DNA of 64,000 nt from Leclercia adecarboxylata (lineage in GTDB: Bacteria; Pseudomonadota; Gammaproteobacteria; Enterobacterales; Enterobacteriaceae): NCBI RefSeq assembly GCF_006874705.1, contig NZ_CP035382.1, positions 1,426,001 through 1,490,000 of the forward strand, written 5' to 3'. Each line of letters begins with the position of its first letter. The first letter of the stretch is position 1. Below are positions 13,945 to 22,154 of this stretch, in pieces. A program made the position numbers and the translations under genes. The notes below the pieces were generated by a model that saw only the letters and a program-made list of their open reading frames with translations, did not search any database and was not told the DNA's origin.

Positions 13945-14883
13945 ATGATACCGGACCTGACCAGCGAGATTACCTTCCGCAAACTTAGCATCTTCATGAC
14001 CTTTATGGAGACGGGCAATATCGCCCGTGCCGCTGAGGTACTGAACCTCAGCGGGGTCAGCGTCCATCGTGCCCTGCACACCCTGGAAGAGAACGTCCGC
14101 TGCCCGCTGTTCACCCACAAAGGCCGGAATCTGATCGCCCTGCCCGCCGCCTGGACGCTGCTGGAGTACTGCCAGGAGGTGATGCAGGTGATGGAGCGCG
14201 GGCTGGAAGAGGCGCGTAAAACGGCTGGCATCGGCCAGGGCCGTCTGCGGGTGGGGACGCTCTACTCTCTGACGCTCGAAACGGTGCCGCAGTTGATTAT
14301 GGGCATGAAGCTGCGTCGCCCGGATCTGGAGATGGATCTCACCATGGGATCCAACGACACCCTGCTGCATATGCTGGATGAAGGCTCGCTCGATGCCATT
14401 CTCATCTCAATCTCCGAAAGCGAAATTGACCGTAATAACCTCGAAGTGCTGCCCCTGTTCCACGATGATATCTGTCTTGCCGCCCCGGCCTCGGCGCAGC
14501 TCAATACCGACGAGCTGGCAGATCTACGCGACTATAAGGACCAGAAGTTTGTTGCTCTGGCTGAGGGCTTCGCCACCTACGCGGGCTTCCAGGAGGCGTT
14601 TCATATCGCCGGTTTCGAGCCGGAGATCGTCACCCGGGTAAACGATATTTTTTCGATGCTGAGTCTGGTACAGGCGGGGGTGGGCTTTACGCTGATGCCG
14701 GGCAGGATGAAAAAGGTGTATGAAAACTCGGTACAGCTGTTAAAGCTGGCCCAGCCTTATCAAATGCAGCAGCTGATCGCCATCGTCTTTGCCCGCAACC
14801 GCGAGCAGGATCCGAGCCTGCGGGCGCTGGCGGCGGAAGGCCGCATGTACGCCCGCCGCCTTGAGCAGAACACTACACCTTAA
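13945..14883 (+). CDS. mdcR: LysR-type regulator of malonate utilisation
   Basis: This 312-residue LysR-family protein has an N-terminal winged helix-turn-helix (about 10-70, with ETGNIARAAEVLNLSGVSVHR) and a periplasmic-binding-like effector domain (about 95-300). It lies 15 bp after yheS on the same strand, and its last 11 bases overlap the 3' end of mdcH on the other strand. The link to the mdc genes and the family resemblance support MdcR, the activator of malonate decarboxylase genes known from Klebsiella. Its site is probably the dyad upstream of mdcA. Confidence 0.88.
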   Translation: MIPDLTSEITFRKLSIFMTFMETGNIARAAEVLNLSGVSVHRALHTLEENVRCPLFTHKGRNLIALPAAWTLLEYCQEVMQVMERGLEEARKTAGIGQGRLRVGTLYSLTLETVPQLIMGMKLRRPDLEMDLTMGSNDTLLHMLDEGSLDAILISISESEIDRNNLEVLPLFHDDICLAAPASAQLNTDELADLRDYKDQKFVALAEGFATYAGFQEAFHIAGFEPEIVTRVNDIFSMLSLVQAGVGFTLMPGRMKKVYENSVQLLKLAQPYQMQQLIAIVFARNREQDPSLRALAAEGRMYARRLEQNTTP

Positions 14884-15772
14884 GACGCCGTGCGAGATGC
14901 ACCGCGACGTCGATGCCGCTGCGCTCCAGAGAGACAGACTCCCCTTCCCAGGCCGCCTGACGCGTCAGACAGGTGAGCACACCGCCGGGTGGCATCTCAA
15001 TCGCCAGCCGCGCTTCACGCTCGTTAGCGGCAATCACCGCCTCCTGCCAGCGCACCGTCCGGGCCATGTTCATGGCCAGGTCATCAGCTATTTTCTCTGG
15101 CTGCCAGAGCACGCGTCCGGTGCTGCCGCTCAGATAAGCGCAGCGGGGGCGAGAGAGCGTGACCCGGCTGAAGGCCGCGACCAGTTTTTGCGCCGGTTCA
15201 GCTAGCAGTTCGCAGTGCGACGGGACGCTTACCGTCAGACGGCGGGCTTTATTGGCCCCTTTCGCCAGCGCGCGTGCCGCCACTTCCGCCATGCCGTCAT
15301 CGGCACCAGCGATCACAATCTGCGTCTCGGCATTCAGGTTGGCAATATAGGTGCCGGTGCCTTCCATCAGGGTTTCGACCTGCGCAAGAGTTAACCCCAT
15401 AATCGCCGTCAGGCCGTAGCCCTGCGGATAAGCCTGCTCCATCAGATCGCCACGCAGGGCCACCAGCTTCAGGGCATCAGCAAAATCGAGCGCCCCGGAG
15501 ATGACCGCCGCAGGGTATGCGCCGATAGAGAGGCCGCTGACGATATCCGGCGCCACGCCGCGACGTGCCAGCTCACGCGCCCAGGCGACGCCCGCGATCA
15601 ACAGCGCCAGCTGTACCGCGCGGGTGTGCTGTAGCGCCGCCGGGGAGTCCAGCGCGTCCACTTCACTGGCACCCAGCACTTCACGCGCCTGAGCCAGCTC
15701 GGTTCCCGGCAGGTTTTGCAGCATACCGGGATGCTGCGTCCCCTGACCCGGAAAGGTAAACAGGATCTTCAT
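14873..15772 (-). CDS. mdcH: Malonate decarboxylase epsilon subunit (malonyl-CoA:ACP transacylase)
   Basis: MdcH moves a malonyl group from malonyl-CoA to the MdcC acyl carrier, priming malonate decarboxylase. The start MKILFTFPGQGTQ is chosen because GGAGG stands five bases before it and its ATG overlaps the mdcG stop as ATGA. An upstream in-frame ATG four codons earlier lacks that signal. The 299-residue protein is FabD-like, with FPGQGTQHPGM at residues 7-17 and the GLSIGAY nucleophile elbow (Ser82). It is the last gene of the mdc operon. Confidence 0.93.
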   Translation of the reverse strand: MKILFTFPGQGTQHPGMLQNLPGTELAQAREVLGASEVDALDSPAALQHTRAVQLALLIAGVAWARELARRGVAPDIVSGLSIGAYPAAVISGALDFADALKLVALRGDLMEQAYPQGYGLTAIMGLTLAQVETLMEGTGTYIANLNAETQIVIAGADDGMAEVAARALAKGANKARRLTVSVPSHCELLAEPAQKLVAAFSRVTLSRPRCAYLSGSTGRVLWQPEKIADDLAMNMARTVRWQEAVIAANEREARLAIEMPPGGVLTCLTRQAAWEGESVSLERSGIDVAVHLARRLKV

Positions 15773-16389
15773 TGTTCCTCCCATGCCCAGGGGTTCGCCG
15801 TCAGGCGCGGCCCCCGGTCGGTTTTCAGCAACGTTTTTCCATCACGTAGCCATTCGTTGAGCGCAAAGCCGCCCAGCGGCGTCTCAACCTGGGTATCGGC
15901 CCGGCAGAGCGCCCCTTCAAGCTGTGACTGCCAGTTGAGTAACACCGTACGCGAAAGCGGCTCCGGCGCGCGGATCAGCAGATCGAGATCGCTGTCGGCG
16001 TGGATCACCGCAATGCCGGTGGACAGCGCATAGCCGGTGCTGCCGGTGATGCCCCATGTCCAGGGCCACGAGGTGCGGGAAAGCTGTACCGCCACCTGAA
16101 CCGGTGGCTGAGTGATAAAGGGCGAGCGCAGCAGACTCTCTTCTGCGCTCAGCTGTTCGGGGGAGACGATACGGGCAATCTGGTGGGGGTTAACCCAGCC
16201 CGCCGCGCGCTGATCGCGCTTAAGGCCACGTACCCCGACCGGTATACGCCCGTTACCATCAACATCACGCCGCACCACTACCGGCAGCCCGGTATGCCAG
16301 GCCGTATCCACCCAGGACTCGTGGATATCCTCCAGCGCATCACGTGTGGTCAACCAGATTAAGTCGTGCGGGCGTAATGTTGTGGTCAT
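15769..16389 (-). CDS. mdcG: Malonate decarboxylase holo-ACP synthase
   Basis: MdcG transfers the 2'-(5''-triphosphoribosyl)-3'-dephospho-CoA prosthetic group onto the MdcC acyl carrier; it is a CitX/CitG-pathway relative. The start MTTTLRPHDLIWLT gives 206 residues and has an AGGA sequence about nine bases before it. A longer frame begins 17 codons upstream inside mdcF and is unlikely. The segment IHADSDLDLLIRAP is a nucleotidyltransferase-like Asp motif. The gene lies 2 bp after mdcF and overlaps mdcH by 4 bp. Confidence 0.92.
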   Translation of the reverse strand: MTTTLRPHDLIWLTTRDALEDIHESWVDTAWHTGLPVVVRRDVDGNGRIPVGVRGLKRDQRAAGWVNPHQIARIVSPEQLSAEESLLRSPFITQPPVQVAVQLSRTSWPWTWGITGSTGYALSTGIAVIHADSDLDLLIRAPEPLSRTVLLNWQSQLEGALCRADTQVETPLGGFALNEWLRDGKTLLKTDRGPRLTANPWAWEEQ

Positions 16390-16391
16390 GA

Positions 16392-17351
16392 TTACATTCC
16401 TGAAGTCAGCGAGATAAACAGCGGCAGCGACAGGATACACAGGACGGAGCTTAACAGCAGCACCGCTTCCGCATCCGGAGACTGTACGCCAAAGCGGTTA
16501 CCAAACACGACGCCGAAGAAACCGGCAGACAGGGCAATCATCAGGATTGCGGTAATCGCCACCGAGCCGTGCAGACCCAAAATCAGCACAATACCCCAGG
16601 CAATCGCCGGCTGGATCAGCAGCTTGGTGATGGTCGCGCTAATCACCATGGTGTTGATCTGCAGCTTACGGGCCGACAGGATCACGCCGGTCAGGAACAG
16701 CGCTGCCGCAGTTGCTGCCAGGCCGAGCGGTTTAATCGCTGCCAGCACCAGGTCTGGCATTTTGATGCCAATCGCGGACAGAATCACACCCAGCAGCGGG
16801 CCCATCACGATTGGTTTCTTAATTGAGCGCCACATCAGCACCGGCAGCATCGCCAGGGTAGAGCCACTGTTTGCGCCTTCCGCACGGGCTTTCTCGCGTT
16901 CCAGAATCAGCAGACAGAACGGCGTCATCAGCACGGAGCCACAGGCAATGGAAACCGCCACGGAGAGTGAAGTTGCAGAACCTTCGCCCAACACGCTGCC
17001 CAGAATCGGCAGGCCCAGCGCCGCATAGTTCGGCAGCGCCACGGTCAGGGTCAGCACGGCGGCATCCTGCGGTGACTTTTTGAAAACTTTGGTGGCGAGG
17101 AAGTAGATGGCCGCATAGGTTATCCACATCGCCAGGGTCAGGACCAGGATCAGCGGCGACTGGGCAATGATACCTGTCCAGGGCGTTTGCACCGTGGCGC
17201 TGAACAGCGCGGCGGGCAATGCAAAATCCATCACGAAGATATTAAGCAGAGACACATTTTTGTTATCCACCATTTTGGCTTTACCGGCCCAGAAGCCGAG
17301 CAGCATGATGACAAAAATGGGTGCAAGGGCATGAACAATCACATAAGTCAT
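16392..17351 (-). CDS. mdcF: Malonate transporter (AEC family)
   Basis: This 319-residue hydrophobic protein has about ten predicted membrane segments and belongs to the auxin efflux carrier (AEC) family, to which MdcF malonate permeases belong. The N-terminus (MTYVIVHALAPIFVIMLLGF) is a membrane segment without a cleavable signal. It sits inside the mdc operon, between mdcE and mdcG. It is separated from mdcE by an unusually long 128-bp gap that contains a strong hairpin, while the other mdc junctions are tight or overlapping. Confidence 0.92.
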   Translation of the reverse strand: MTYVIVHALAPIFVIMLLGFWAGKAKMVDNKNVSLLNIFVMDFALPAALFSATVQTPWTGIIAQSPLILVLTLAMWITYAAIYFLATKVFKKSPQDAAVLTLTVALPNYAALGLPILGSVLGEGSATSLSVAVSIACGSVLMTPFCLLILEREKARAEGANSGSTLAMLPVLMWRSIKKPIVMGPLLGVILSAIGIKMPDLVLAAIKPLGLAATAAALFLTGVILSARKLQINTMVISATITKLLIQPAIAWGIVLILGLHGSVAITAILMIALSAGFFGVVFGNRFGVQSPDAEAVLLLSSVLCILSLPLFISLTSGM

Positions 17352-17416
17352 AAATCACCTGTAAAAAAAGAAGTTTAAGCACTGACGCGATGGTTATTAT
17401 TTTCAGGATGCAGGTT

Positions 17417-17448
17417 CCCTCGTGGGCGCAACGGGTGCGCCCACGGGG
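17417..17448 (-). other. Strong hairpin between mdcE and mdcF
   Basis: CGTGGGCGCA (17421-17430) and TGCGCCCACG (17436-17445) form a perfect 10-bp stem with a 5-base loop, extendable by three pairs at the base. It lies in the 128-bp gap after mdcE (minus-strand sense). No T-run follows directly, so full termination is doubtful. Partial termination or 3'-end protection of the mdcA-E message is possible. Confidence 0.6.
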
Positions 17449-17479
17449 CGTGCATCTGGCAGGTCTTTTCTTTTTGGTG

Positions 17480-18283
17480 TTACCAGCTTGCTCGCATACG
17501 TTCGCGTACGAGAGCCGAGCTGTGGCGATTGTCGGCACCCAGACGGCTTTTCAGCGTCGGATCCCGGCGAGCGTCATCAATGGCCTGTTGTAAGGTGGTT
17601 TTAACCAGCGCCAGATCGAGAGAGGAAGGTGCGTCCGGATTGCTGATATCCAGCAGGTTTTCCAGCAGTCCCAGGGTGGCGTAGTTACTGATGTCATACG
17701 CCATTGGCGGGATGGTTGCCGCCAGTTTTTCCAGTGCGTCCACGGTACGCAGCGTGATGCGTGCGGCAGACTCTTTCCCCATCGCGTGGATTAATACGCC
17801 CTGGTCATTAAAAGCGATCAGCCGGTTGGCCTGATAGCCGTGGGCCAAAAACGCCCCGGACATCGCTTTGCCGACGATAAGGCCAATCACCGGATGGCCC
17901 GCCAGACGCGCATTAGCATAGGCCGCAGCAGCACCGGCCAGCGCCTGGTGAATACCAAATCCCTCTTCGCGACGGCCATAGGCCTGGCTCGGCACGTCGA
18001 TCACCGCCACAATCGGGCGTTTAACCGCTTTGTCAGCATCGGCCGCGACGGTTTCACTCACCACTTTGGCCAGGGTCCAGCCTTCCAGCAGACCGACTTC
18101 ACCTCGTGCCGCACGTGGATAGTGGTTGTTGGCATCCGGTACCACCGCAACAAAGCGCACCGCTTCGCCATTCAGCTCGCCGTCCGCCGCCTGAACCGAC
18201 GGGCAGAGCCCCTCCAGACGTTTGGCATTCGGCGCAAGGGTTTCCAGCCAGAGCTCACCACGGCTAATTGAAGTACTCATCAT
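17480..18283 (-). CDS. mdcE: Malonate decarboxylase gamma subunit
   Basis: MdcE and MdcD together decarboxylate malonyl-S-ACP to acetyl-S-ACP. Both belong to the carboxyltransferase (crotonase) superfamily, and MdcE corresponds to the AccA-like half. The 267-residue protein has the conserved segment LIVGKAMSGAFLAHGYQANR, which shapes an oxyanion hole. Two consecutive ATG codons are possible starts; GGAGGTGA lies directly before the first. The first ATG overlaps the mdcD stop by 4 bp. Confidence 0.93.
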   Translation of the reverse strand: MMSTSISRGELWLETLAPNAKRLEGLCPSVQAADGELNGEAVRFVAVVPDANNHYPRAARGEVGLLEGWTLAKVVSETVAADADKAVKRPIVAVIDVPSQAYGRREEGFGIHQALAGAAAAYANARLAGHPVIGLIVGKAMSGAFLAHGYQANRLIAFNDQGVLIHAMGKESAARITLRTVDALEKLAATIPPMAYDISNYATLGLLENLLDISNPDAPSSLDLALVKTTLQQAIDDARRDPTLKSRLGADNRHSSALVRERMRASW

Positions 18284-19113
18284 TTCACCTCCCGGGCAAA
18301 GAGCGCGTGAATCTGTTCAGTATCCGCCTGTTTGCGGGTATCGAAGTTGGTCAGGCGTTCGAGATACCAGTCGTAATTGTCGGTGCGGTGTTTTGCCGGC
18401 ACGCCTTTCGCAATCGCGTCGTTCATCGCCGCTTTCACCGCGTTGACGCCATCGCCCACCAGCGCATCCACCAGCCCGCTTTGATAGCGAATCTCGCCCC
18501 CGGTCATGCTCCAGATAAACGGACGGTCGCGGGAGTCATACTCTTCAATGCCCGCCTCCTGCTCAATAACCTGCGGGCCGTTCAGCCCCAGACGCGCTTC
18601 GCGGGTCACAATCAGATAGCTGCACAGCGCGGCCGCAATGGACATCCCGCCGAAGCAGCCAACGGTACCGGCGACAATGCCGATGACCGGGGTATAGCGG
18701 CGCAGATCGACAATCGCGGCGTGGATATCGGCAATCGCCGCCAGGCCGAGATTCGCCTCCTGCAAACGTACGCCGCCGGTTTCAAGGCTTAATACCGCCT
18801 GGGTTGGAATGCCGTTACGGTTATCTTCCGCCGCCAGCTCCAGCGCAGCCGCCATTTTTGCACCAGACACTTCGCCCATGCTGCCGCCCTGGAACGCGCC
18901 TTCAATTGCCACGACTACCGCGGGTTTGCCGTTGATGGTGCCTTTCGCCACCACCATGCCATCATCGGCCTGCGGCACAATGCCCTGCGGCCCCAGCCAC
19001 GGAGAGATAATCCCTTCAAACGGATCCAGCAGTTCGCGATAGCTGCCCTCGTCGAGCAGGGCCTGCGCACGCTGGCGCGCTTTTAATTCGATAAAGCTGC
19101 TGTCATCACGCAT
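18280..19113 (-). CDS. mdcD: Malonate decarboxylase beta subunit
   Basis: MdcD is the AccD-like carboxyltransferase half of the malonyl-S-ACP decarboxylase. It has no zinc-finger cysteine cluster, unlike AccD, as is usual for MdcD. The 277-residue protein includes GAFQGGSMGEVSGAKMAAAL and GTVGCFGGMSIAAALC, glycine-rich turns that form the acyl-thioester binding site. It overlaps mdcC upstream by 8 bp and mdcE downstream by 4 bp, so translation of the three is likely coupled. Confidence 0.94.
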   Translation of the reverse strand: MRDDSSFIELKARQRAQALLDEGSYRELLDPFEGIISPWLGPQGIVPQADDGMVVAKGTINGKPAVVVAIEGAFQGGSMGEVSGAKMAAALELAAEDNRNGIPTQAVLSLETGGVRLQEANLGLAAIADIHAAIVDLRRYTPVIGIVAGTVGCFGGMSIAAALCSYLIVTREARLGLNGPQVIEQEAGIEEYDSRDRPFIWSMTGGEIRYQSGLVDALVGDGVNAVKAAMNDAIAKGVPAKHRTDNYDWYLERLTNFDTRKQADTEQIHALFAREVK

Positions 19114-19405
19114 GGCTCACCCCCTCAAAGACTTGTTCGATACGAATGCGTGCCACGCCCGGCGTTGCGCCAAAGTCGTGGATGGTCAGTTTGCCCGCCG
19201 GCAGGCTGCTGACGGTTTGCAATCTGTTGAACAGCGCATCCCAACGGTTACGGCTGTTATCGACCGAGGTGGTGATCTCGATGGTTAATGACTGGCCCTG
19301 GTCGGCGGTAAATAACACCTCCATATCCCCGGAGCCAACAACGCCTGCCAGCGCTTTGCCGTTCAGGTTACGGCTGGCGGGCAGAGTTAATGTAATTTTT
19401 TCCAT
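19106..19405 (-). CDS. mdcC: Malonate decarboxylase acyl carrier protein (delta subunit)
   Basis: MdcC is the 99-residue acyl carrier that holds the acetyl and malonyl groups on a phosphoribosyl-dephospho-CoA arm. Ser25, in GVVGSGDMEVL, is at the position of the known attachment serine of Klebsiella MdcC. It resembles CitD of citrate lyase more than fatty-acid ACP. It lies 9 bp after mdcB and overlaps mdcD. Confidence 0.95.
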   Translation of the reverse strand: MEKITLTLPASRNLNGKALAGVVGSGDMEVLFTADQGQSLTIEITTSVDNSRNRWDALFNRLQTVSSLPAGKLTIHDFGATPGVARIRIEQVFEGVSHA

Positions 19406-19414
19406 AACATCCTC

Positions 19415-20272
19415 TTAATTCGCTAAATAAGGCGTCTCTATGCGGTCAAGGAACAGCGTGGCGGCAAGCAGGTCGGCCGCGCCGCCCGGAGAGGCATTGA
19501 GCAAGAGCATCTTTTTATCTAATACGGCGAGCGCGCGTTGCCCCTCTGGCTGTGCGGTGCCGCCGGCGGCTAATACCGCCCTGGCCCCGTCCTGCATGGT
19601 GTCTAACCCCTCCATACCGGCGCGGGAGAGCACGCAGGTATCGGTTAACGAGGTCATGATCGCCATCAGCGCATCGAGCCGGGCATGGGCTTCGGTACCG
19701 CCGTTAAGCCGGCTCAGGCGAAGCTGAGGCAACGCTCGCTGCATAATGTGCGGAAATGCCTGCTGCGCCTCTTCGCGCGCGCCCGGCACCCGATAACGGT
19801 GGGTGGCGCGCAGTCCTTTACTGAACACTTTCGGCGCGGCGTCATCCGGCAGTTTCGCCAGCTGCGCGGCGGTGTCGGCTATCGTCCGGGCTTGCGCATT
19901 GCCACCGAGCATCGCCACGGCGCTGACTAACAAGCCCAGCGCCCAGATAGCGCCCCGGTGGGTATTCACCCCGCCGGTGGCGGCCATCATCTGCTGCTCG
20001 CCTTCGCGCCCCAGCCGCCCCACGGTCTGCCGTAGCGCGATATCGGCCGGACGCTGCCAGCTTTGCAGCGCCAGCGCCTGAAACGTGGGGGTCAGGCTAT
20101 GCGCCGAACGCTCCATCAGCGCGAGCGATAAATCGTGATGCGCGCCGTTCCCCCGACTGTCCACCAGACCGGGTTTCGGGCTGAGTCGCGCTTCGTCAAT
20201 CAGACACTGCGTGGCGGTTCGCGCCAGCCATTCGGCACCGCCTTCAACCTGGATCCGGGGGAGAAGTTTCAT
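19415..20272 (-). CDS. mdcB: Triphosphoribosyl-dephospho-CoA synthase MdcB
   Basis: MdcB makes the prosthetic group precursor 2'-(5''-triphosphoribosyl)-3'-dephospho-CoA from ATP and dephospho-CoA; it is a CitG family member. The start MKLLPRIQVEGG is used because GGGGGAGAA-type purines precede it on the minus strand poorly but its ATG overlaps the mdcA TAA stop as TAATG. An upstream extension of 16 codons runs into mdcA. The 285-residue protein has the conserved segment SPKPGLVDSRGNGAHHD. Function follows from family and context. Confidence 0.92.
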   Translation of the reverse strand: MKLLPRIQVEGGAEWLARTATQCLIDEARLSPKPGLVDSRGNGAHHDLSLALMERSAHSLTPTFQALALQSWQRPADIALRQTVGRLGREGEQQMMAATGGVNTHRGAIWALGLLVSAVAMLGGNAQARTIADTAAQLAKLPDDAAPKVFSKGLRATHRYRVPGAREEAQQAFPHIMQRALPQLRLSRLNGGTEAHARLDALMAIMTSLTDTCVLSRAGMEGLDTMQDGARAVLAAGGTAQPEGQRALAVLDKKMLLLNASPGGAADLLAATLFLDRIETPYLAN

Positions 20273-21927
20273 TACCAGCTCCGGAATTTCGCAGGTGGGT
20301 TGTACAGACCGCCCGACCATTCAACCAGGTCAGACACGCTGCCAGCCGCCAGCAGAGAGCGGGTGACGTCGGTGCGGCGAATGCCCATATCTTCCGGGTA
20401 GAGCACTTTGCCACTCTGGCGCAGCTCGGCGACGCGTTTGGCGTCCACACCCAGGCCGATGTCGGTAATACCCGCGACGGCAGCGACCATGGCACGACGT
20501 TCCTCAAGATCTTTGGCCCGGTAGAGGTAAGCAATCCCCTCCTCCGTCAGCACGTGGGTGACGTCATCGCCGTAGATCATGACCGGGGCCAGCGGCATAC
20601 CGGAGGCTTTCGCCACCTCAACAGCATCGAGTTTTTCGACGAAGGTCGGTTTCACGCCCGCCTGGAAGGTTTCCACCATCTGCACCACCAGCTTTTTACC
20701 GCGCTGCATGGGGTCAGGTTCGGTGATCATGTTCAGCCAGGCCGGGGTGGCATGACGACGACCGTGCGGGTCGTGTCCCATGTTGGGCGCACCGCCGAAG
20801 CCGGAAAGACGGCCGCGGGTCACGGTAGAGGAGTTGGCATAGCCATCAACCTGCAGCGTGGAGCCGATAAACATATCCACCGCGTACTGCCCTGCCAGCT
20901 GGCAGAAGGCGCGGTTGGAGCGCATGGAGCCGTCGGCGCCGGTAAAGAAGATGTCAGGGCGGGCACGAATGTACTCTTCCATCCCCAGCTCACCGCCGAA
21001 GCAGTGCACGCTCTCCACCCAGCCGCTTTCAATAGCCGGGATCAGCGTTGGATGCGGGTTCAGCGTCCAGTGTTTACAGATTTTGCCTTTCAGGCCGAGC
21101 TGCTCGCCGTAGGTCGGCAGCAGGAGCTCAATAGCGGCGGTGTTGAAGCCGATACCGTGGTTCAGGGACTGAACCTGGTGTTCCGCATAGATGCCTTTGA
21201 TGGCCATCATCGCCATCAGAATGTGTTCCTGTTTGATCAGGCGCGGGTCACGGGTGAACAGCGGTTCGATAAAGAACGGCTTGTCTGCCACCACCACGAA
21301 ATCAATCCAGGAGCCGGGGATATCCACACGCGGCAGATCGCACTCGTCGTCCACCAGCTCGTTCACCTGAGCGATGACGATGCCGTCGTGGAAGGCGGCG
21401 GCTTCGACCAGCGCCGGGGTATCCTCGGTACTGGCACCGGTATAAAGGTTACCTTTACGGTCGGCTTTAAAACCGGCAATCAGCGCCACGTTCGGCGAGA
21501 GATCGACATACAGGCGGGAGTAGAGTTCGATGTAGGTGTGGATGGCACCGATCTCCAGCTGCCCGTCTTCCAGCAGCTGCGAAATACGCAGGCTTTGGGT
21601 ACCTGAGAAAGAGAAGTCGAGTTTGCGGGCGATGCCCTTCTCAAAAATATCCAGGTGTTCGCTACGACCGACGCTCGGCATAATCATATGCAGATCGTGA
21701 ACAATTTGCGGGTTCACTTCGGCCAGCGAGCGGGAGAGAAAGTCTGCCTGTTTTTGGTTATTCCCTTCCAGTACGACTTTGTCGCCTGGGGCGATCAGTT
21801 TTTCCAGCATGGCGACAAGGTCGCCTGTTGGCAGTACCTTGCCCTGCACCGGGACGGAAGCCAGGCGGCGCGCTTTTTCAGTGCGACGCGTGTTCCAGTT
21901 CCGGGCTGGCGTTTGCCCTGATAACAT
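20272..21927 (-). CDS. mdcA: Malonate decarboxylase alpha subunit (acetyl-S-ACP:malonate transferase)
   Basis: MdcA swaps the acetyl group on MdcC for malonate, giving malonyl-S-ACP and acetate, and is related to the citrate lyase alpha subunit. The 551-residue protein is the normal MdcA length. A GGAGG sequence stands six bases before the ATG. It is the first gene of mdcABCDEFGH, a biotin-independent, soluble malonate decarboxylase (an MdcA-type system; no mad genes for the Na+-dependent, biotin-containing form are present). The upstream dyad at 21963-21979 is a likely regulator site. Confidence 0.95.
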   Translation of the reverse strand: MLSGQTPARNWNTRRTEKARRLASVPVQGKVLPTGDLVAMLEKLIAPGDKVVLEGNNQKQADFLSRSLAEVNPQIVHDLHMIMPSVGRSEHLDIFEKGIARKLDFSFSGTQSLRISQLLEDGQLEIGAIHTYIELYSRLYVDLSPNVALIAGFKADRKGNLYTGASTEDTPALVEAAAFHDGIVIAQVNELVDDECDLPRVDIPGSWIDFVVVADKPFFIEPLFTRDPRLIKQEHILMAMMAIKGIYAEHQVQSLNHGIGFNTAAIELLLPTYGEQLGLKGKICKHWTLNPHPTLIPAIESGWVESVHCFGGELGMEEYIRARPDIFFTGADGSMRSNRAFCQLAGQYAVDMFIGSTLQVDGYANSSTVTRGRLSGFGGAPNMGHDPHGRRHATPAWLNMITEPDPMQRGKKLVVQMVETFQAGVKPTFVEKLDAVEVAKASGMPLAPVMIYGDDVTHVLTEEGIAYLYRAKDLEERRAMVAAVAGITDIGLGVDAKRVAELRQSGKVLYPEDMGIRRTDVTRSLLAAGSVSDLVEWSGGLYNPPAKFRSW

Positions 21928-21962
21928 TGTTAACCTCCTGATTCAGCACATCTTTAGGTTTG

Positions 21963-21979
21963 CTTAACGTTGAGTTAAG
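21963..21979. promoter_or_regulatory. Perfect dyad upstream of mdcA, candidate MdcR operator
   Basis: CTTAAC-GTTGA-GTTAAG is a perfect 6-5-6 inverted repeat lying 36 bp before the mdcA start, in the 227-bp gap between divergent mdcA and yheT. It has the T-N11-A form of LysR-type sites (TTAAC..GTTAA), and the only LysR gene nearby is mdcR. The link is an inference; position close to the start could also suit a repressor. Confidence 0.5.
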
Positions 21980-22154
21980 TGTGCGCCCTGGTGATAAAGT
22001 CATCAATTAAGCGCGCAGGTGAATCATTAGCCTGAGAGTAATAATCAAGGTAAATATTTGTGATCGGGATCAGTTCATGTTTCGGAAAACCAGGCTAAAC
22101 GGGGTACAATTCGGAAGGTATCGTAAATAACAGACAATAATTAGCATCACCTTT

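Noticed and set aside
20554-21606. 350-codon plus-strand frame within mdcA
   Set aside because: It lies fully inside mdcA in the antisense direction, with no family resemblance.
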